Assembly (NCBI GenBank): GCA_041580235.1
Contig: JBFGEG010000066.1
Span: 1-19,588 of the forward strand
From: JADFOJ01 sp041580235
GTDB lineage: Bacteria > Planctomycetota > Phycisphaerae > Phycisphaerales > SM1A02
DNA: 19,588 nucleotides
Direction of reading: 5' to 3'
This document shows, piece by piece, positions 7,157 through 14,352 of the stretch; position 1 is the stretch's first letter; each line of letters begins with the position of its first letter. The position numbers and the translations under genes were made by a program. The notes beneath the pieces are model-generated. The model was not told where the DNA came from. It saw only the letters and a list, made by a program, of their open reading frames with translations, and did no database searches.

Positions 7157-8437
7157 TTACCTGAGCGGGATCTTGAGGGCCTTTCGAATGGCGCGTCTCG
7201 TCGCCGTCCCGAAGCCTTCGGCCTGCGAAACGTGAACGAACCGCTCCACCAGTGTCTCCCGCTGTCGAATGGCCTTCTTGGGCATCATCCGGCGCTGATG
7301 CGCGATGAGCTCCATGACGGCCTGCACGTCCAGGACGGGGGGGTTTTCGATCGCGTCCTCGTACTGCGTCTTGAGCAGCGAGGCGACCCGTGTCGCGTCG
7401 TGCTCACGTTCGCAGAACCGCCGGCCGTGCTCGCCGATCGCCTTTCGACGCGCCGAATCCACGATGAGCGATCGAAGCACGTCCTTGACCGTGTCGGGAT
7501 TCGCGACCGCAACCGGAGGCTCGCCGTCAAAGGTGTCGAGCAGATCGTCGCGAACATAGGCGATGACCGCCTTTCCCAGCGCCATGGCCTCCACGGCAAG
7601 CACGCCGTACCAGCCGATGCGGAGCTGGTCGATGAGAATGTCGCACTGGCGGTACTTCTCGCGGGCGACACTGTTCTCGACGTCCTCGATCAGCTCGAAG
7701 CGGAATCGCAGCCCCTCGTTGCGCAGCGCCTCGACCGCCCGGACCACGTGGTCGGTTCCCTTGACCTTCCGGCGGGACGGCGCGTGCACGACGAGGGGCT
7801 CCTCGTCGTGCACCGGACCCACGTACGGCCAGAGATCGAGATCCACCGCCCGCGGGATGATCGTCGCGTCGGGCACGTACGAGCGGAGCTCCGGATCCGG
7901 GACGAAGATCTTGTGACACACGCCACGCACGTACCGAAGCATGATCCGCACGGCCTCCTCCGGGAACACGCTCACGATCCGGTTCGGATTCTCGTCCACG
8001 TAGTGATACGGCGACAGCTGCCTGAACAGTCCGTGCAGCCGGATCTCGGAGCCGCGATAGTTGAAGACGAGGATCTTGCCCGCCGCGCGAAGGGTCAGCA
8101 GGTCGAGCGCCGTGGGGAAGAAGAGCCGGCGGCTGTCGAAGAAGAACAGCGGCCGGAAGTGAAAGTGGAAGACGTCGTACCGATCCACGGCCTCCTGGAG
8201 GAACCGGGCGTATTCCGGGAAGGCGTCCCAGCCGAGGTCGAGGCAGTAGTCCGCCTGGTACCCGTACCGTGACTCGTCAACACGCAGGCAATCGGCGTGC
8301 ATCCCGATCTTCCGTTGCCCGCGAGAGATGGTCCACGGCTGGCCCGCCGAACCGGAGGGGCCGTGCAGCACTCGCAGCGGCCGGGTCCCGTCCGGCCGCA
8401 CCGCCGCCTGCTCCTGCTTCGACGGTTCACTCGTCAC
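7157..8437 (-). CDS. GT4-like glycosyltransferase (GT-B fold)
   Basis: A 426-residue protein with two Rossmann-like halves. The N-terminal half has LRVLHGPSGSAGQPWTIS (21-38) and DVFHFHFRP (88-96). The C-terminal half starts near IIPRAVDLDLW (193-203), then VVHAPSRRKVKGTDHVVRAV (216-235), the donor-binding region, and DILIDQLRIGWYGVLAVEAM (266-285) with ALGKAVIAYVR after it, equivalent to the E-x7-E/EAMA.G.P motif of GT4 enzymes. The usual second Glu position is hard to place. It should transfer a sugar from a nucleotide donor in the cytosol or at the membrane. The start is a GTG at 8437 with GGGAGC seven bases before it. It diverges from the NeuC-like gene with 62 bases between starts. The last 60 residues are basic and may contact the membrane; that is inference. 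Confidence 0.78.
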   Translation of the reverse strand: MTSEPSKQEQAAVRPDGTRPLRVLHGPSGSAGQPWTISRGQRKIGMHADCLRVDESRYGYQADYCLDLGWDAFPEYARFLQEAVDRYDVFHFHFRPLFFFDSRRLFFPTALDLLTLRAAGKILVFNYRGSEIRLHGLFRQLSPYHYVDENPNRIVSVFPEEAVRIMLRYVRGVCHKIFVPDPELRSYVPDATIIPRAVDLDLWPYVGPVHDEEPLVVHAPSRRKVKGTDHVVRAVEALRNEGLRFRFELIEDVENSVAREKYRQCDILIDQLRIGWYGVLAVEAMALGKAVIAYVRDDLLDTFDGEPPVAVANPDTVKDVLRSLIVDSARRKAIGEHGRRFCEREHDATRVASLLKTQYEDAIENPPVLDVQAVMELIAHQRRMMPKKAIRQRETLVERFVHVSQAEGFGTATRRAIRKALKIPLR

Positions 8438-8459
8438 GCGCCGCTCCCGTGGGTTCCGT

Positions 8460-8487
8460 TTGTTCAGGGCCGGCGCCGTGCTAGACT
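8460..8487 (+). promoter_or_regulatory. Possible promoter of the NeuC-like operon with a very short leader
   Basis: TTGTTC (8460-8465) and TAGACT (8482-8487) are 16 bases apart. If the -10 is real, transcription begins near 8494, only about six bases before the ATG at 8500, so the message would be nearly leaderless. No clear Shine-Dalgarno sequence precedes that ATG, which fits. Match to consensus is modest. Confidence 0.3.
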
Positions 8488-8499
8488 GACCAGCGCGTC

Positions 8500-9657
8500 A
8501 TGACCCCTCGGAGGATTGGCATTGTAACCGTCGGCCGGTCCGACTACGGGATCTACCGCCCCGTGCTGGATGCCATTCATGGCGACCCAGCCCTCGACCT
8601 GGGGCTGTACGTCTCCGGCACGCACCTCTCAACGGCGTTCGAGATGACCGTCCGCCAGATCGAGGCCGATGGGTATCCGATCGCGGAGCGGGTCGAGATG
8701 CTTCTGTCCTCCGACACGCCCCAAGGGATCGCGCTGTCCATGGGCCTGGGCACCGCCGGTTTTGCCCGGGCCTTCGCACGCAGCGCACCCGACATTCTCG
8801 TGGTCCTGGGCGATCGCTTCGAGATGCATGCGGCCGCCGTCGCGGCGGTCCCCTTCTGTATTCCCATCGCCCACATTCACGGCGGCGAGATCACCGAGGG
8901 TGCGTTCGACAACGCGTGGCGACACTCCCTGACCAAGCTGAGCCACCTGCACTTCACAAGCACCGAGCTCGCGGCCCGGCGGATCCTGGCCATGGGCGAA
9001 GAGTCGCATCGGGTCGTCGTCAGCGGCGCCCCCAGCCTCGACAATCTCGAGTCGTTCGAGCCGCTCGAGGGGCCGTCGCTGCACCGGCGTCTCGGCTTCG
9101 AGCCGCCGGGGCCCTTTCTTCTGGTGACGTACCACCCCGTGACCCTGGAGCACGAACGGACGGGAGACCAGGTCACGGAGCTGCTGGCCGCGCTGGAGCA
9201 CGTCGGCATGCCGGCCGTCTTCACCCGCCCCAACGCGGACACGGCGCGAGACACGATCAACCGGGCGATCGACGACTACGCCGCCACCCACCCGGAGGCG
9301 ATCGTGCTGGACAACCTGGGAACGCAGGCCTACTTCAGCGCCATGGCGGTGGCGCAGGCCATGGTTGGCAATTCCTCGAGCGGCATCATCGAGGCAGCCT
9401 CGTTCCAGCTGCCGTTCGTCAACGTCGGCACGCGTCAGGCGGGCCGTGAACGCTCCGCCAACACGATCGACGTCGACGACAATCGCACCGCGATCGAGGC
9501 CGGCATCCAGCGTGCCGTGTCGGCCGAGTTCCGGCAGCAGATCAGTCGCGTGGAGAACATCTACGGCGACGGTCACGCGGCGGAGCGGATCGTCGCGAAG
9601 CTGCGCTCGATCTCGATCGATGACGCGCTGCTTCGCAAGTCGTTCAAGATGAAGTGA
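8500..9657 (+). CDS. neuC: NeuC/LegG-like hydrolysing UDP-GlcNAc 2-epimerase family enzyme
   Basis: A 385-residue GT-B-fold enzyme, full length for the family. Motifs: VGRSDYGIYRPVL (11-23), LGDRFEMHAAA (103-113), HIHGGEITEGAFDNAWRHSL (125-144), VTYHPVT (209-215), TRPNAD (242-247) and VGNSSSGIIEA (289-299), where the acidic and histidine residues are those used by hydrolysing 2-epimerases. TRQAGRERSANTIDV (311-325) closes the active site. NeuC frees ManNAc from UDP-GlcNAc; LegG frees 2,4-diacetamido-2,4,6-trideoxymannose from its nucleotide. The presence of LegB and a PtmE-like gene in the window favours the LegG role, but substrate cannot be read from these motifs. Its stop lies just before the NeuD-like gene, so both are probably co-transcribed. 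Confidence 0.9.
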   Translation: MTPRRIGIVTVGRSDYGIYRPVLDAIHGDPALDLGLYVSGTHLSTAFEMTVRQIEADGYPIAERVEMLLSSDTPQGIALSMGLGTAGFARAFARSAPDILVVLGDRFEMHAAAVAAVPFCIPIAHIHGGEITEGAFDNAWRHSLTKLSHLHFTSTELAARRILAMGEESHRVVVSGAPSLDNLESFEPLEGPSLHRRLGFEPPGPFLLVTYHPVTLEHERTGDQVTELLAALEHVGMPAVFTRPNADTARDTINRAIDDYAATHPEAIVLDNLGTQAYFSAMAVAQAMVGNSSSGIIEAASFQLPFVNVGTRQAGRERSANTIDVDDNRTAIEAGIQRAVSAEFRQQISRVENIYGDGHAAERIVAKLRSISIDDALLRKSFKMK

Positions 9658-9683
9658 GTTCCGAGCCCCACTGGGATTGCCGC

Positions 9684-10352
9684 ATGTCCGTCTCCGAATC
9701 ACAGCCAGGACACACCGTCGTCTGCCTCGGAGCAGGCGGGCATGCCGCAGTGGTGGTCGACGCCCTTTCTGCGGCGGGGCGGCACACCGTGGCGGGGCTG
9801 CTCGATTCCGATCCGGGCCGGCGTGGCGAGTCGGTGCTGGGCCATCCGATCCTCGGCGACGACTCGATGCTGCCGGAGCTTGTGGGACGCGGCGTGACGG
9901 GCTTCATCGTCGCCTTCGACGGGGTCGGGCGGGCCGCGGCCCGCGCGCGGGCGTACGAACGCGCCGTCGAGGCGGGGCTGGAGCCGGTCTCCGTCGTCCA
10001 TCCCTCGGCGTCCGTCGCCGCGTCGTCGGCGATCGGCCGCGGGGTGACGATCATGGCCGGTGTCGTCGTCAACGCCCGCGCGTCGGCGGGCGACAATGCC
10101 ATCCTCAACAGCGGCTGCATCCTCGAGCACGACTGCGCGATCGGAGCCCACACGCACGTGGCTCCCGGCGCCGTGGTCCTGGGCGGCGTCACGGTCGGCG
10201 AGGCCGCGCACGTCGGCGCCGGGGCGGTGGTGCATGAGGGGCTGGAGATCGGCGCGCGAGCCGTGATCGGGGCGGGAGCGGTGGTCATCCGCTCCGTCAA
10301 GCCGGACCAGACCGTTGTCGGCGTCCCCGCGGCAGCGCGGAGCGGCTTGTGA
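9684..10352 (+). CDS. neuD: NeuD/PglD-like sugar O- or N-acyltransferase
   Basis: A 222-residue protein. The N-terminal Rossmann-like half has VVCLGAGGHAAVVVDAL (12-28) and VHPSASVAASSAIGRGV (105-121), which lead into hexapeptide repeats of a left-handed beta helix. NSGCILEHDCAIGAHTHVAPGAVVLGG holds the catalytic-type His149 (EHD) and His158. In the legionaminic pathway LegH, of this broad family, acetylates the 4-amino group of the nucleotide sugar; NeuD proteins O-acetylate sialic acid. Position directly after the NeuC-like gene and the presence of LegB make the LegH-type role reasonable, but this is inference. I chose the ATG at 9684; a GTG at 9654 that overlaps the NeuC-like stop would add ten residues and has no ribosome binding site either. 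The frame stop overlaps the next gene's GTG. Confidence 0.85.
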   Translation: MSVSESQPGHTVVCLGAGGHAAVVVDALSAAGRHTVAGLLDSDPGRRGESVLGHPILGDDSMLPELVGRGVTGFIVAFDGVGRAAARARAYERAVEAGLEPVSVVHPSASVAASSAIGRGVTIMAGVVVNARASAGDNAILNSGCILEHDCAIGAHTHVAPGAVVLGGVTVGEAAHVGAGAVVHEGLEIGARAVIGAGAVVIRSVKPDQTVVGVPAAARSGL

Positions 10353-12169
10353 CCCGGGTCGCGGGCCGGTTGCGCGGCGAGCCCAGGTCCGCATCCTCGA
10401 TGCTGGTGTTCACCTGCGGCCCCGGCGCGGCGTTGCGGTGGAGGCCCCCCCGCCGCGTCGGCCGTCTCGCGGTCTTCACTCAGGAGCCGCTGGATCCTCG
10501 CTGGACGGCGCCGCGGGCCCGGGTCGGCGAGCTCACCGCCGTCGACGCCGGCGACGCGCCGCGGTCGGATTGGTACCCGCTGGCGCGTGCGGCCGTCGAT
10601 CGCTCGCTTCAGTGCGTGGGCCGGTCGGCGCCGCGTCTCATGGGAAGCGTCATACCCGGCGTCGATCTCGAGGATGCCTGTGCCGTGAGACTGCTGTACG
10701 CCATCGCCTACCGCCATCTTCCGCCGCTGTTCGCGTTTCTGCAGCAGGTCGCGTCGCGCCCGGATCCGATCATGCTGCTGGACCCGCTGCTGGAGCCGGA
10801 ACTCGTGCGAGAGCTCTTCGCGCAGGCAACGGGCCGCGAACTGCAGCAGACGATCATCTCGCAGACCACCACTCGCCTGCGGACCATCCTGAGGCTGCCG
10901 CTGGCGCTCCGCGATCTCGCGGCGGCGGCGGCGCCGCCGGACGTGGCCGGCTTTCGCGACGGCACGATCGCGTTCGTCGGTTCGGTCCGCGATCTTGATT
11001 TCGTCGTCCCGTCGGTTGACGCCCGCCCGCCGGGGCCCGTCGTCGTCGTTCTCAAGACCGAGTCGGCCGAGCTGCGCGCGGCATGCCACGCCGCCCTGGC
11101 GAGCCGCGGGCCGCTGCGGGTCGGCACCCTGTCTGAACTTGCCGCCCACGGCCTCACGAAGCGGGGCCTCACCGGAGCCGGCGGCCGCATCGCCGCCGCG
11201 CTGGGCCACGCCTGGTCCGGACCGTTCCGATCGTCGGCGGCCCGCACCGTCGTGCAGAGCCTCGTGCCGGAGTTTCTCACGGTGGCTCGCCTGGCCCTTG
11301 GAGTCCACGGACTCTTCGAGGCCTACCGCCCTGCCGTCGTGCTCGGCGCGTTCGAGAAGTCCGCCTACGGCGCGCTTGTGGGCAGCGTGCGCCGGGACCC
11401 GGCGCTGCGGATCGTCAACGTTCAGCACGGCATCATCCCGCGCGCGCACGTGCTGGACCGGATGCGCTTCGACCGCTTCGTCGTCTGGAACGACGCGACC
11501 GCGTCAACCGTCGCCGCCGACGGTTACGAGCCCATGAGCTCCGTCACGGTCGCGGGGAACCCCTCATGGGAGACGCTCCAAGCCGAGCTGGCGACGGGGC
11601 CGGGCGGACCGGCCGAGGTGTCGAGATGGAAGGGTGGGGCCCCGCTGATCGCCGCCTTTACGCAGCCGCCCAACTACGTGTTCACACCGGCCGCGGTATG
11701 CCGATCGTTCCTGCAGATCCTGTGCGAGCATGTGCGGGATCGACCGGAGCTCCGGCTGCTGGTCAAGCGACACGAGCGGGATGTCGGCGAGATGGATCCG
11801 CCGCTGCTGGCCACGCTGGTGGGTCACGGCCGGGCCCGGATCGAGGGCTTCCACGATCTGGGGCTGGCCGATGCGCTGCGGCTCGCCGACGTCGTCACGT
11901 CGGTCAATTCGACCGTCCTCGCCGACGCCCTCGCGGTCGGCAGCCGAGTGGTGGCGATCGACACGGAGGGGCTGCTGCCGAGGATCCCGTACGTCCTGGG
12001 CGCCGGCGCGCTGGTCGCCCGATCGGTGTCGGACGCGCACGAGATGCTCGATACCGTCATGGCGACGCGCGGATCGACACGTGCCGCTTCGACCGGCGAC
12101 CCGGCGGTCTACCCGCGGTTCGAAGAGAGCTACGCGGCGCGTCTGCGGCGGGTGTTCGCGGCGTTGTGA
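10349..12169 (+). CDS. Large GT-B-like surface-glycan transferase, candidate nonulosonate transferase
   Basis: A 606-residue protein starting at a GTG that overlaps the NeuD-like stop (GTGA). The C-terminal half (about 320-606) looks like the capsule/surface-carbohydrate synthase group of GT-B transferases: RIVNVQHGIIPR (354-365), TVAGNPSW (400-407), AAFTQPPNYVF (435-445), LRLLVKRHERD (468-478), and SVNSTVLADALAVGSRVVAID (518-538), equivalent to the donor phosphate loop and helix. The N-terminal half (1-300) is not recognised; it has the pattern LLYAIAYRHLPPLFAFLQQV then a DPIMLLDPLLEPELVREL element at 139-155. No membrane helix is evident. Genes of this shape next to neuC/neuD often transfer the nonulosonic acid to the glycan; that is inference and no family assignment is certain. 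It converges on legB with 12 bases between. Confidence 0.68.
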   Translation: MTRVAGRLRGEPRSASSMLVFTCGPGAALRWRPPRRVGRLAVFTQEPLDPRWTAPRARVGELTAVDAGDAPRSDWYPLARAAVDRSLQCVGRSAPRLMGSVIPGVDLEDACAVRLLYAIAYRHLPPLFAFLQQVASRPDPIMLLDPLLEPELVRELFAQATGRELQQTIISQTTTRLRTILRLPLALRDLAAAAAPPDVAGFRDGTIAFVGSVRDLDFVVPSVDARPPGPVVVVLKTESAELRAACHAALASRGPLRVGTLSELAAHGLTKRGLTGAGGRIAAALGHAWSGPFRSSAARTVVQSLVPEFLTVARLALGVHGLFEAYRPAVVLGAFEKSAYGALVGSVRRDPALRIVNVQHGIIPRAHVLDRMRFDRFVVWNDATASTVAADGYEPMSSVTVAGNPSWETLQAELATGPGGPAEVSRWKGGAPLIAAFTQPPNYVFTPAAVCRSFLQILCEHVRDRPELRLLVKRHERDVGEMDPPLLATLVGHGRARIEGFHDLGLADALRLADVVTSVNSTVLADALAVGSRVVAIDTEGLLPRIPYVLGAGALVARSVSDAHEMLDTVMATRGSTRAASTGDPAVYPRFEESYAARLRRVFAAL

Positions 12170-12175
12170 CGGCCG

Positions 12176-12191
12176 TGCGGCTCACACCGCA
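12176..12191. terminator. Short hairpin at the convergent junction of the GT and legB genes
   Basis: TGCGG (12176-12180) pairs with CCGCA (12187-12191) across a CTCACA loop. It spans the gap between convergent stops and includes the legB stop codon, the same arrangement as the hairpin at the other convergent junction near 970-990. No T-tract follows, so termination is only suggested. Confidence 0.22.
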
Positions 12192-13165
12192 TAGACGCCG
12201 GCTCGGTCGGGCTGGGCCTGCTCGCCGTACCAGGCGATCGTCTGCCGCAGCCCCTGGTCGAGGTCGACGGCGGGTCGCCATCCGAGCAGCTCCCTGGCCA
12301 GCGTGTTGTCGGCAAGAAGCCGCTCGACCTCGCTCTTGCTGGGGCGAAAGCGGTGCTCCTCGGCGAGGATCCGGGCCTGGCACCCCGTGAGCCGGGCGAT
12401 GAGCGCGGCGAGGTCGGCGATGGAGATCTCACGGCCCGATCCGAGGTTGATCGTGCGGCCGACGGCCTCGGCGCGGCCCGCCGCGAGCACAAAGCCGTCG
12501 ACGGTGTTCGAGATGAAGTTGAGATCCCTCATCGGCGCCGTGTTTCCGAGCCGCACGGTCGAGCCCGCCATGCATTGCGTGATGATCGTGGGGATGATGG
12601 CCCGCATGGACTGCCGCGGCCCGAACGTGTTGAAGGGCCGGATCGTGACCACGGGCACGTCGAAGGAGAGGTGATAGGACTCGGCAATCTTGTCCGCCGC
12701 GATCTTGCTCGCCGAGTACGGCGACTGCCCCTGCAGCGGGTGCGTCTCGGCGATCGGAACCGTGACCGCCGTCCCGTACACCTCGCTCGTCGATGTGTGC
12801 AGCACGCGCTCGGTCCCGAGGGTGCGGGCCGCCTGGAGAACGTTGAGCGTCCCCTCGGCGTTCGTGCGCAGGTAGGACGCCGGGGCTTCGTAGGAGTAAG
12901 GAATGCCGATCAACGCCGCCAGGTGAAAGACGACGTCGACGCCCGACATCACGCGGAGAACGCAGTCGCGATCGGTAATGTCACCCGCGATGATCTCCAT
13001 CCCGTCACTCAGGTGCGAGTGATCGAGCCAGCCGCGGCTGCCCGCCGCGTTGTAGTGGACGAGGGCTCGCACCGATGCGCCGTCCTCGACGAGCCGCTCG
13101 GCGAGGTGGCTGCCGATGAATCCGCCGGCGCCGGTCACCAGCACCTGCCGGCCCCGCAGGGTCAC
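12182..13165 (-). CDS. legB: LegB-like GDP/UDP-N-acetylglucosamine 4,6-dehydratase
   Basis: A 327-residue extended SDR. VTGAGGFIGSHLAERLVEDG (10-29) binds NAD; ALVHYNAAGSRGWLDH (34-49) matches the YN..GS.GWL segment characteristic of LegB; HLAALIGIPYSYEAP (81-95) and HTSTSEVYGTAVTVPI (123-138) are also LegB hallmarks; QGQSPYSASK holds the catalytic Tyr150 and Lys154; RPFNTFGPRQSMRAIIPTII (176-195) completes the pattern. LegB removes water from GDP-GlcNAc (or its UDP form) to give the 4-keto-6-deoxy sugar, the first committed step to legionaminic acid. The GTG start at 13165 overlaps the PtmE-like stop (GTGA). Coupling to a nucleotidyltransferase suggests substrate is produced and used in one unit. 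The partner aminotransferase LegC is not adjacent. Confidence 0.88.
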   Translation of the reverse strand: MTLRGRQVLVTGAGGFIGSHLAERLVEDGASVRALVHYNAAGSRGWLDHSHLSDGMEIIAGDITDRDCVLRVMSGVDVVFHLAALIGIPYSYEAPASYLRTNAEGTLNVLQAARTLGTERVLHTSTSEVYGTAVTVPIAETHPLQGQSPYSASKIAADKIAESYHLSFDVPVVTIRPFNTFGPRQSMRAIIPTIITQCMAGSTVRLGNTAPMRDLNFISNTVDGFVLAAGRAEAVGRTINLGSGREISIADLAALIARLTGCQARILAEEHRFRPSKSEVERLLADNTLARELLGWRPAVDLDQGLRQTIAWYGEQAQPDRAGVYAV

Positions 13166-14268
13166 CGGGCCGCTCCCATCAGGCCGACGTCCTTCTGCGC
13201 CTGGTCATAATCATGCAGGTGCCCGATGTCGAGCCAGTACTCCCGGATCGGGAACGCCGAAACGACCCGATCGAGCTCCCGGACGCGCTGAATCAGGTCC
13301 GTCATGTCGAACCGGCGGTCGGTCGGGATCTCCGCGCAGAGATCGGGCTCGAGAAGGTAGATGCCGGCGTTCACGAAAACGACCTTGGTCGGCTTCTCGG
13401 CGATCCAGGACACCGTCGTCCCGTCGCATTCGACGACGCCGTAGGGGATCTCGATCTTGTGCTCGCGGACGGCGACGGTCATGGCCGATCGGTGCTCGCG
13501 ATGGAAGGCCAGCATGGCCGCGAAGTCGACGTTGGTCAGGATGTCCCCGTTCATGACGAGGAAAGTCGCTTTGGGCGGTTCCATGAGGGCCAGCGCGCCG
13601 GCCGTGCCGCGAGGCTCCTCCTCGCAGAGGTAGCTGATCGAGACGCCGTGGCCTTCACCGCCGCCGAAGTGCCGCTCGATCTGCTCCGCCTTGTAGTTCG
13701 TGCTGATGCTGATGTTGTGGATGTCGGCCCGCTTGAGCTGGCCGATGATCAGCTCGAGCAGCGGCCGCCCGCCCACCGGCAGCATCGGCTTGGGCGTCTG
13801 GAGCGTCAGCGGCTGCAGGCGGTCGCCGCTGCCCCCGGCCATGACGACCGCGTCGATGCCCCCCAGCCCGTCGGGCAGCAGCATGTCCATCGTCACGAGA
13901 TCGACGACGCGGTCCGCGTCGTCGAGCAGCGGAATCTGCCGCAGCGTCTTCTCGTGCATGAGGGCAAGCAGCTGCGACGGCTCGGTGCCGACACGTGCGG
14001 TGACCGGGGCCGGGTACAGGCTGTTCGTGCGGCGGCTCATGAGCTCGCTCACGCACTGATCGAGATCGATCCCCGCCAGCATGCCCCGTCGCACATCACC
14101 GTCGGTGATCGTGTCCAGCAGTTTCCCTTCGACGTCGACGACGAGCGCGATGCCGTGCTTGGTTCGCTCGATGCGCACGATAGCATCGCGAATCGACCAG
14201 GTGCGCCCGATCGCCAACTCGCGCACCGGCGGCGGCAGGTGCTTCAGGTCCTCCTCGGACTTGGGCAT
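13162..14268 (-). CDS. ptmE: PtmE-like CBS-domain sugar-1-phosphate nucleotidyltransferase
   Basis: A 368-residue two-part protein. Residues 22-130 are two CBS repeats (MSIRDAIVRIE-type start, ALVVDVEGKLLDTITDGDVRRGM, then ARVGTEPSQLLALMHEKTLRQIPLLD). Residues 138-365 are a GT-A nucleotidyltransferase: VMAGGSGDRLQPLTLQTPKP (142-161) is the signature nucleotide-binding loop, RGTAGAL (220-226) the base-contacting loop, NGDIL (240-244) the metal-binding Asp, and YWLDIGHLHDYDQA the C-terminal substrate loop. PtmE in Campylobacter makes GDP-glucosamine from glucosamine-1-phosphate for legionaminic acid; the fused CBS pair is the hallmark. Within the loop the usual G-T-R-L reads G-D-R-L (Asp149), a mild departure. 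The start is the ATG at 14268 with AGGAG seven bases away. CBS domains bind adenosyl ligands, so feedback control is plausible. Confidence 0.85.
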   Translation of the reverse strand: MPKSEEDLKHLPPPVRELAIGRTWSIRDAIVRIERTKHGIALVVDVEGKLLDTITDGDVRRGMLAGIDLDQCVSELMSRRTNSLYPAPVTARVGTEPSQLLALMHEKTLRQIPLLDDADRVVDLVTMDMLLPDGLGGIDAVVMAGGSGDRLQPLTLQTPKPMLPVGGRPLLELIIGQLKRADIHNISISTNYKAEQIERHFGGGEGHGVSISYLCEEEPRGTAGALALMEPPKATFLVMNGDILTNVDFAAMLAFHREHRSAMTVAVREHKIEIPYGVVECDGTTVSWIAEKPTKVVFVNAGIYLLEPDLCAEIPTDRRFDMTDLIQRVRELDRVVSAFPIREYWLDIGHLHDYDQAQKDVGLMGAAR

Positions 14269-14275
14269 CACGGAG

Positions 14276-14280
14276 CTCCT
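14276..14280 (-). promoter_or_regulatory. Ribosome binding site of the PtmE-like gene
   Basis: AGGAG on the minus strand, seven bases before the ATG at 14268 and four before an in-frame GTG at 14271. Spacing favours the ATG. Confidence 0.55.
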
Positions 14281-14312
14281 GGATGGCGACGGGGTCCCAC
14301 GATCGCGGGTGC

Positions 14313-14341
14313 AGGATAATCCCTGGGGCGGCCGGCGTAAA
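14313..14341 (-). promoter_or_regulatory. Predicted promoter of the ptmE-legB unit, with -35 in a palindrome
   Basis: On the minus strand TTTACG (14341-14336) and TATCCT (14318-14313) are 17 bases apart, each matching consensus at four positions. Transcription would start near 14307, giving a leader of about 39 bases. The -35 box lies within the dyad CGGCGT-AAA-ACGCCG (14333-14347), which could serve as an operator or as a weak hairpin after the ABC-like gene. Confidence 0.4.
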
Positions 14342-14347
14342 ACGCCG
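14333..14347. promoter_or_regulatory. Perfect 6-bp dyad (operator or hairpin)
   Basis: CGGCGT (14333-14338) and ACGCCG (14342-14347) form an inverted repeat around an AAA loop. It lies six bases past the stop of the ABC-like gene and overlaps the predicted -35 of the ptmE-legB promoter. On the minus strand no T-run follows it, so an intrinsic terminator is doubtful and an operator is equally possible. Confidence 0.3.
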
Positions 14348-14352
14348 CCGGA

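Noticed and set aside
9644..11449. A 601-codon open frame on the minus strand
   Set aside because: It lies antisense to the NeuD-like gene and the large transferase, is Arg/Ala/Thr/Pro-rich without any recognisable motif, and the plus-strand genes have clear family motifs. Long antisense frames are expected at this GC content.
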